Source: Phycisphaerae bacterium
GTDB lineage: Bacteria > Planctomycetota > Phycisphaerae > UBA1845 > PWPN01
Direction of reading: 5' to 3'
DNA: 64,000 bases
Assembly (NCBI GenBank): GCA_030372985.1
Contig: JAUCQB010000119.1
Span: 1 to 64,000 of the forward strand
Positions 60,824 to 64,000 of the stretch are shown one piece after another (position 1 is the stretch's first letter; each line of letters begins with the position of its first letter). The notes beneath the pieces are model-generated. The model searched no databases. It worked only from the letters and a program-made list of their open reading frames with translations, and was not told the origin of the DNA. Both the position numbers and the translations under genes were made by a program.

Positions 60824-61981
60824 ATGGCCAAGATCCAGTTGCCGAAGAAATTCACCAGCAAGTATCCCCACAAGTTCTCCAAGGGCAAACAGCATTTCCT
60901 GTGCGGCAAGCGGATTATGCCCAAGCCGATCACCGGAAAGGAATCGCTCCCGGACCTGATCGACCAGGTGTTTCTGGCCTACAACGCAAGCCGCCTTCAG
61001 GAGGCCTGTCGCCTGTTCGCCGACCGGATGCTCCAGCCTGACGTGACCGTGGGTATGAGCGTGGCAGGGGCCCTCACTCCCGCCGGACTCGGCTGCTCGG
61101 CGATCGTCCCGTTGATCAAGGCCGGCTACGTGGACTGGATCGTCGCCACCGGCGCAAACCTGTACCACGACATGCACCACGCCATGAACCTGCCGCTGTT
61201 CAGGGGCTCGCCGTTCGTGCGCGATCCGGAGCTGCGCAAGGTCGGGGTCGTGCGGATCTACGACATCCTGCTGGACTACAACGACGTCCTGATGCAAACT
61301 GACCACATTCTGCGGCAGATCCTTCTGCAGCCCGAGTTTCAGCACGAGATGGGCACGGCCGAGCTTCACCACCTGTTGGGCAAGTATTGTGCGGAGTTCG
61401 AGGAGCAGACCGGTCACAAGGATGTCTCCGTTCTTGCGGCGGCGTACCGTGCCGGCGTGCCCTGCTTCTGCCCCTCGCCGGGCGACTCGACGATCGGCAT
61501 GAACGTGGCCGGAATCGAGCTTCGGGGCAGCAAGCTGCGGGTCAATCCCTCGCGTGACGTCAATGAGACCACCGCGATCGTTCTGGATGCCAAGCTCAAG
61601 AAACGGCGGACCGGTGTTGTCCTGGTCGGTGGCGGATCGCCCAAGAACTTCACTTTGCAGACCGAACCACAGATCCAGGAAATCTTGCGGATTCCCGAAG
61701 CCGGGCACGACCTCTTCATTCAGTTCACCGACGCGAGGCCGGATACCGGCGGTCTGTCGGGCGCGACGCCGCACGAGGCCGTCAGTTGGGGTAAGGTCGA
61801 TCCCAACAAGCTTCCGGATGCGATCGTCTGTTATCTGGACTCGACGGTGGCCCTGCCCATGCTCACGCATTACGCCCTGGCCCGCCATAAACCCCGCAAG
61901 CTCAAGCGGCTCTACGATCGGCTGCCCGAACTGCGGGACCTGATCTCCAAGGAGTATTGGAAGCGCAACAAATGGTTGTGA
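60824..61981 (+). CDS. Deoxyhypusine-synthase-like protein, probable homospermidine-forming enzyme
   Basis: A 385-residue DHS-fold protein from [16 protein letters not shown]. The start is fixed by GAGGAGG 6 nt before ATG 60824. NAD-site features are [13 protein letters not shown] and [30 protein letters not shown] is followed by [12 protein letters not shown], whose Lys matches the enzyme-imine lysine of DHS. Bacteria lack the eIF5A substrate, so bacterial homologues are thought to transfer the aminobutyl group to putrescine to give homospermidine (NAD-dependent). The nearby agmatinase and ornithine-decarboxylase-type genes support a polyamine role. It lies 214 bp before the decarboxylase gene, on the same strand. 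Confidence 0.9.
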   Translation: MAKIQLPKKFTSKYPHKFSKGKQHFLCGKRIMPKPITGKESLPDLIDQVFLAYNASRLQEACRLFADRMLQPDVTVGMSVAGALTPAGLGCSAIVPLIKAGYVDWIVATGANLYHDMHHAMNLPLFRGSPFVRDPELRKVGVVRIYDILLDYNDVLMQTDHILRQILLQPEFQHEMGTAELHHLLGKYCAEFEEQTGHKDVSVLAAAYRAGVPCFCPSPGDSTIGMNVAGIELRGSKLRVNPSRDVNETTAIVLDAKLKKRRTGVVLVGGGSPKNFTLQTEPQIQEILRIPEAGHDLFIQFTDARPDTGGLSGATPHEAVSWGKVDPNKLPDAIVCYLDSTVALPMLTHYALARHKPRKLKRLYDRLPELRDLISKEYWKRNKWL

Positions 61982-62028
61982 CCGGCTTCGTCATCACGAG
62001 TGCTCTGAAGAAACTGAGCATTGAGAGT

Positions 62029-62125
62029 GGAGAATCGAGAATGGTAAGGGCCGCTCGTTGTGCCATCGCCAGCCAATCAGGTCGAGGGTCTTTGTCGATT
62101 CTGCATTCGCCATTCTCCATTCTCC
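62029..62125. repeat. Inverted repeat of 16 bp with 65-bp spacer
   Basis: GGAGAATCGAGAATGG (62029-62044) and CCATTCTCCATTCTCC (62110-62125) are inverted copies with one mismatch. Both arms contain the internal repeat GAGAAT. The element lies between the deoxyhypusine-synthase-like gene and the decarboxylase gene and could end the first transcript or be a small mobile repeat. Confidence 0.65.
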
Positions 62126-62195
62126 AGCGTGCTCGTCTTCTGTTCCGGGCCGAGTCCTATTGACATCACTGACCAGGCTGCTCAGAGGTTCGCTC

Positions 62196-63332
62196 ATGCC
62201 CAAGAACACGTTGCTCAGGAAACTGGCGAAAGAACACGGCACGCCGCTCTTTATCGTTGATCACGATGTATTGCGGGCGAATTATGCGGAGTTCAAACGC
62301 CGGCTGCCGCGTGTCCAGGCCTACTACGCGGTCAAGGCCAACCCGGCCCCGGAAATCGTCAAGACGTTGTTTGAGACGGGGGCCAGTTTCGACGTGGCGT
62401 CGATCGGCGAGTTCCGGCTGGTATATGAGAACATCCGCGACCTGCCGCCCAAGGCCAGGCAGGACTACATCTGGGACAAGATCATCTACGCCAACCCCAT
62501 CAAGGACAAAGCCACCCTCGAGGAGCTGGACCAGTACAAGCCGCTGGTGACCTACGACAACCTGGAAGAGGTTCGTAAGATCCGCAAGCATGCCCCGCAC
62601 GCCGGCTTGGCCCTGCGCATCCGGGTCCCCAACACCGGCTCCATGGTCGAGCTGTCGAGCAAGTTCGGGGCGGCTCCCGGCGAGGCCGCCGACCTGATCG
62701 CCGCCGCTTTTGACGCCGGGCTGGTTGTCGAAGGTTTGTGTTTTCACGTCGGCAGCCAATGCACGAACATCGACAATTATGTCCAGGCCCTGAACATGTC
62801 CGCCCAGGTGCTCGATGAAACCGCCGGGCGAGGCTACAAGCTCAAGCTCCTGGACATCGGCGGCGGTTTCCCCGCCCCGTACGACGGCAGCATTCAGCGG
62901 TTCCGCGACCTGGCCAAGGTGCTGAATGCCGAATTCCGCCGCCTGTTCCCCAAGGAACTCGAAATCCTGGCCGAGCCGGGCCGTTTCATGGTGGCCACGG
63001 CCGCCACCCTGGTCGCCGAGGTGATCGGCAAGGCCCAGCGCGACGGCAAGCGATGCTATTACCTCAACGACGGCATCTACCACACCTTCTCAGGTGTGCT
63101 CTTCGACCATTGCCAGTATCGCATCAAGGCCTTCAAAAAAGGCCCGACCCAGCTCTGCGCCGTCTTCGGCCCGACCTGTGACGCCCTGGACACCATCTGC
63201 CAGTCCGAGCCGCTGCCCGAGCTGAACCTCGGCGACCTGGTCCACAGCGAGCACATCGGAGCCTACAGCCACGCATCCTCAACGTGGTTCAACGGCTTCC
63301 CGCCGGCCAAGGTAGTGCACATCAACGTGTAG
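62196..63332 (+). CDS. PLP fold-III decarboxylase, ornithine decarboxylase type
   Basis: 378 residues from MPKNTLLRKLAKEHGT; the ORF-track start at 62058 lies in non-coding repeat DNA. The PLP lysine is in YYAVKANPAP, the stacking His in CFHVGSQ, the Gly-rich phosphate loop is DIGGGFP, followed by EPGRFMV, and the catalytic Cys of the second subunit is in FGPTCDALDTI. The ending LVHSEHIGAYSHASSTWFNG is the eukaryote-like ODC form, not that of diaminopimelate decarboxylase. It should give putrescine from ornithine, or cadaverine from lysine if bifunctional; carboxynorspermidine decarboxylase is the main alternative. It lies after the deoxyhypusine-synthase-like gene. Confidence 0.9.
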   Translation: MPKNTLLRKLAKEHGTPLFIVDHDVLRANYAEFKRRLPRVQAYYAVKANPAPEIVKTLFETGASFDVASIGEFRLVYENIRDLPPKARQDYIWDKIIYANPIKDKATLEELDQYKPLVTYDNLEEVRKIRKHAPHAGLALRIRVPNTGSMVELSSKFGAAPGEAADLIAAAFDAGLVVEGLCFHVGSQCTNIDNYVQALNMSAQVLDETAGRGYKLKLLDIGGGFPAPYDGSIQRFRDLAKVLNAEFRRLFPKELEILAEPGRFMVATAATLVAEVIGKAQRDGKRCYYLNDGIYHTFSGVLFDHCQYRIKAFKKGPTQLCAVFGPTCDALDTICQSEPLPELNLGDLVHSEHIGAYSHASSTWFNGFPPAKVVHINV

Positions 63333-63698
63333 ATGGCCGGGTGGCGTTAACCGAAGACGGGTCGCATGGGACTCTGCCCTCACACAGCATGTCCGGACAG
63401 ACGCCTCGCCCGCAGGGCCGCTGGACAGTGCCCATGACGACCCGCAAGGCCTCGAAACAGGAGAGGTCTTCCAGTTTGCTGCGAACCCCGTGGTTCAGAT
63501 GGGGTCTCAAGTTTCATGTCAGAAGCCCTGGTCCGCCGTTATCGAAGCGATCCTCAGGGCAAATCATCGTTTGCACAGACCGCAAGGACTTTCCGGTTCA
63601 CGGCCCACCTTGCACCAGACCTGGATGGATGGTGCGTTTGTATTCCGTTCCAGGTAGAATTCCTTGCCGGGCCGATCGGTTTTTGCGGGAGGTGGCCA
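63333..63698. other. Intergenic region after the decarboxylase gene
   Basis: 366 bp. The 180-residue ORF running out of the decarboxylase end (63284) has no recognisable features. No repeat or terminator is obvious. Confidence 0.35.
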
Positions 63699-63812
63699 AT
63701 GGCTTTTCGGCTGGGCGAGCATGTGGTTTGTGGCGAGATCATCAACACCCAGAAGAACTCCGTGCACGGGTGGCTGGGGCTTCGAGGCGTCGAGCAGCCT
63801 GCCGCGTGCTGA
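63699..63812 (+). CDS. Very small protein, possibly truncated conserved hypothetical
   Basis: 37 residues starting MAFRLGEHVVCGEIINTQKN and ending in GLRGVEQPAAC. GGGAGGTGG stands 6 nt before the ATG. The sequence looks like the first part of a small planctomycete protein family that I recall continuing past GLRG.E.P with another 20-30 residues, so a frameshift or early stop may have cut it. The 98-residue ORF from 63516 includes it in the same frame, but its upstream part has no support. Confidence 0.45.
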   Translation: MAFRLGEHVVCGEIINTQKNSVHGWLGLRGVEQPAAC

Positions 63813-63935
63813 TCGCTGACGATTGATCGCTTCGTGTTGTCAAAGAGCGGGCGATGGGGTTCTGGCCGTCTGGGCGCGGTGCGTTCGTTCACCGCTAGGG
63901 CCCGGGCGGAATGTCTCCCATCGTTCTTTTGACGG

Positions 63936-63941
63936 TATAAT
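63936..63941 (+). promoter_or_regulatory. Candidate -10 box near right edge
   Basis: TATAAT in GACGGTATAATACG, with a purine-rich GGAGCAGGAGAG some 45 bp later that may be a ribosome-binding site. It suggests a rightward gene beginning just beyond the window. Confidence 0.35.
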
Positions 63942-64000
63942 ACGACGGGCGTTCCGTAGGGGGCATTGGACGCGGAGCAGGAGAGACCGGGTCGCAAGTG

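Noticed and set aside
60206-61888. 560-residue minus-strand ORF
   Set aside because: Antisense to the deoxyhypusine-synthase-like gene; no recognisable domain.
63284-63826. 180-residue ORF after the decarboxylase gene
   Set aside because: It starts inside the decarboxylase gene in another frame, has mixed composition and no motif; the small frame at 63699 has the better ribosome-binding site.
1-64000. CRISPR arrays, rRNA genes, complete insertion sequences
   Set aside because: I looked for regularly spaced direct repeats, rRNA-like sequence and transposase motifs with terminal inverted repeats, and found none.

Overview
The window looks like chromosomal DNA of a GC-rich planctomycete, most likely an anaerobic polysaccharide degrader of the Phycisphaerae type. 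This is an inference from gene content. The pointers are an integrase N-terminus of the planctomycete kind, a pseudopilin-like protein with a C-terminal DG motif, an EF-G of the spirochaete/planctomycete/delta-proteobacterial (spdEFG) class, a deoxyhypusine-synthase-like protein beside polyamine genes, a ThuA-domain protein, several secreted glycoside hydrolases and tRNA genes without encoded CCA. The first 22 bases are the Illumina Nextera (Tn5) adapter, so the left end is a library artefact, and it cuts an integrase gene that faces the 3' end of a tRNA-Gly gene.

Layout. 0-8.9 kb: truncated integrase, tRNA-Gly, a GH5-type mannanase, a small glycine-rich membrane protein, a WxPGYW-repeat lipoprotein, a GH29 alpha-fucosidase broken by a one-base frameshift, and a six-TM sensor histidine kinase. 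8.9-20.5 kb: the centrepiece, an 11-gene leftward operon. In transcription order it encodes an HdrC-HdrB-like fusion, EtfB, EtfA, a membrane ETF:quinone-oxidoreductase-like Fe-S protein (EMO type), HdrA, MvhD, MvhG, MvhA, a hydrogenase maturation protease, a cyclic-nucleotide-binding protein and a receiver-only response regulator. It reads as a group 3c [NiFe]-hydrogenase/heterodisulfide-reductase electron-bifurcating machine wired to ETF and the membrane quinone pool. 21-26 kb: pseudopilin-like protein, SSS-family symporter, EamA permease remnant, and an LNS2-HAD/PepSY lipoprotein.

26.4-33.1 kb: a TetR-hemerythrin fusion regulator followed by a YbhGFSR-like exporter (HlyD, two ATPases, two ABC-2 permeases). 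Near-identical TGTGAA-N6-TTCACA palindromes stand before the regulator and before the exporter, which suggests one oxygen- or NO-responsive regulon. 33.3-42.7 kb: a 1217-residue AsmA-like protein, a decayed GH5 fragment beside tRNA-Leu, a ThuA-domain protein, GH32, and a secreted beta-propeller. 43-51 kb: the EF-G and a MacA-MacB-TolC type efflux operon. 51-58.8 kb: DinB-like protein, an AGE-family epimerase with an SSS symporter, an alpha/beta hydrolase, agmatinase with a 60-bp partial duplication, and two small unknowns. 59-63.4 kb: an atypical KAS III, a deoxyhypusine-synthase-like (probably homospermidine-forming) enzyme and an ornithine-decarboxylase-type enzyme; with the agmatinase they make a polyamine gene set.

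Intergenic regions carry compact multi-hairpin elements (about 40.6, 42.8 and 58.9 kb) that look like dispersed REP-like DNA, plus gene remnants. No CRISPR array, rRNA or complete transposase was seen.
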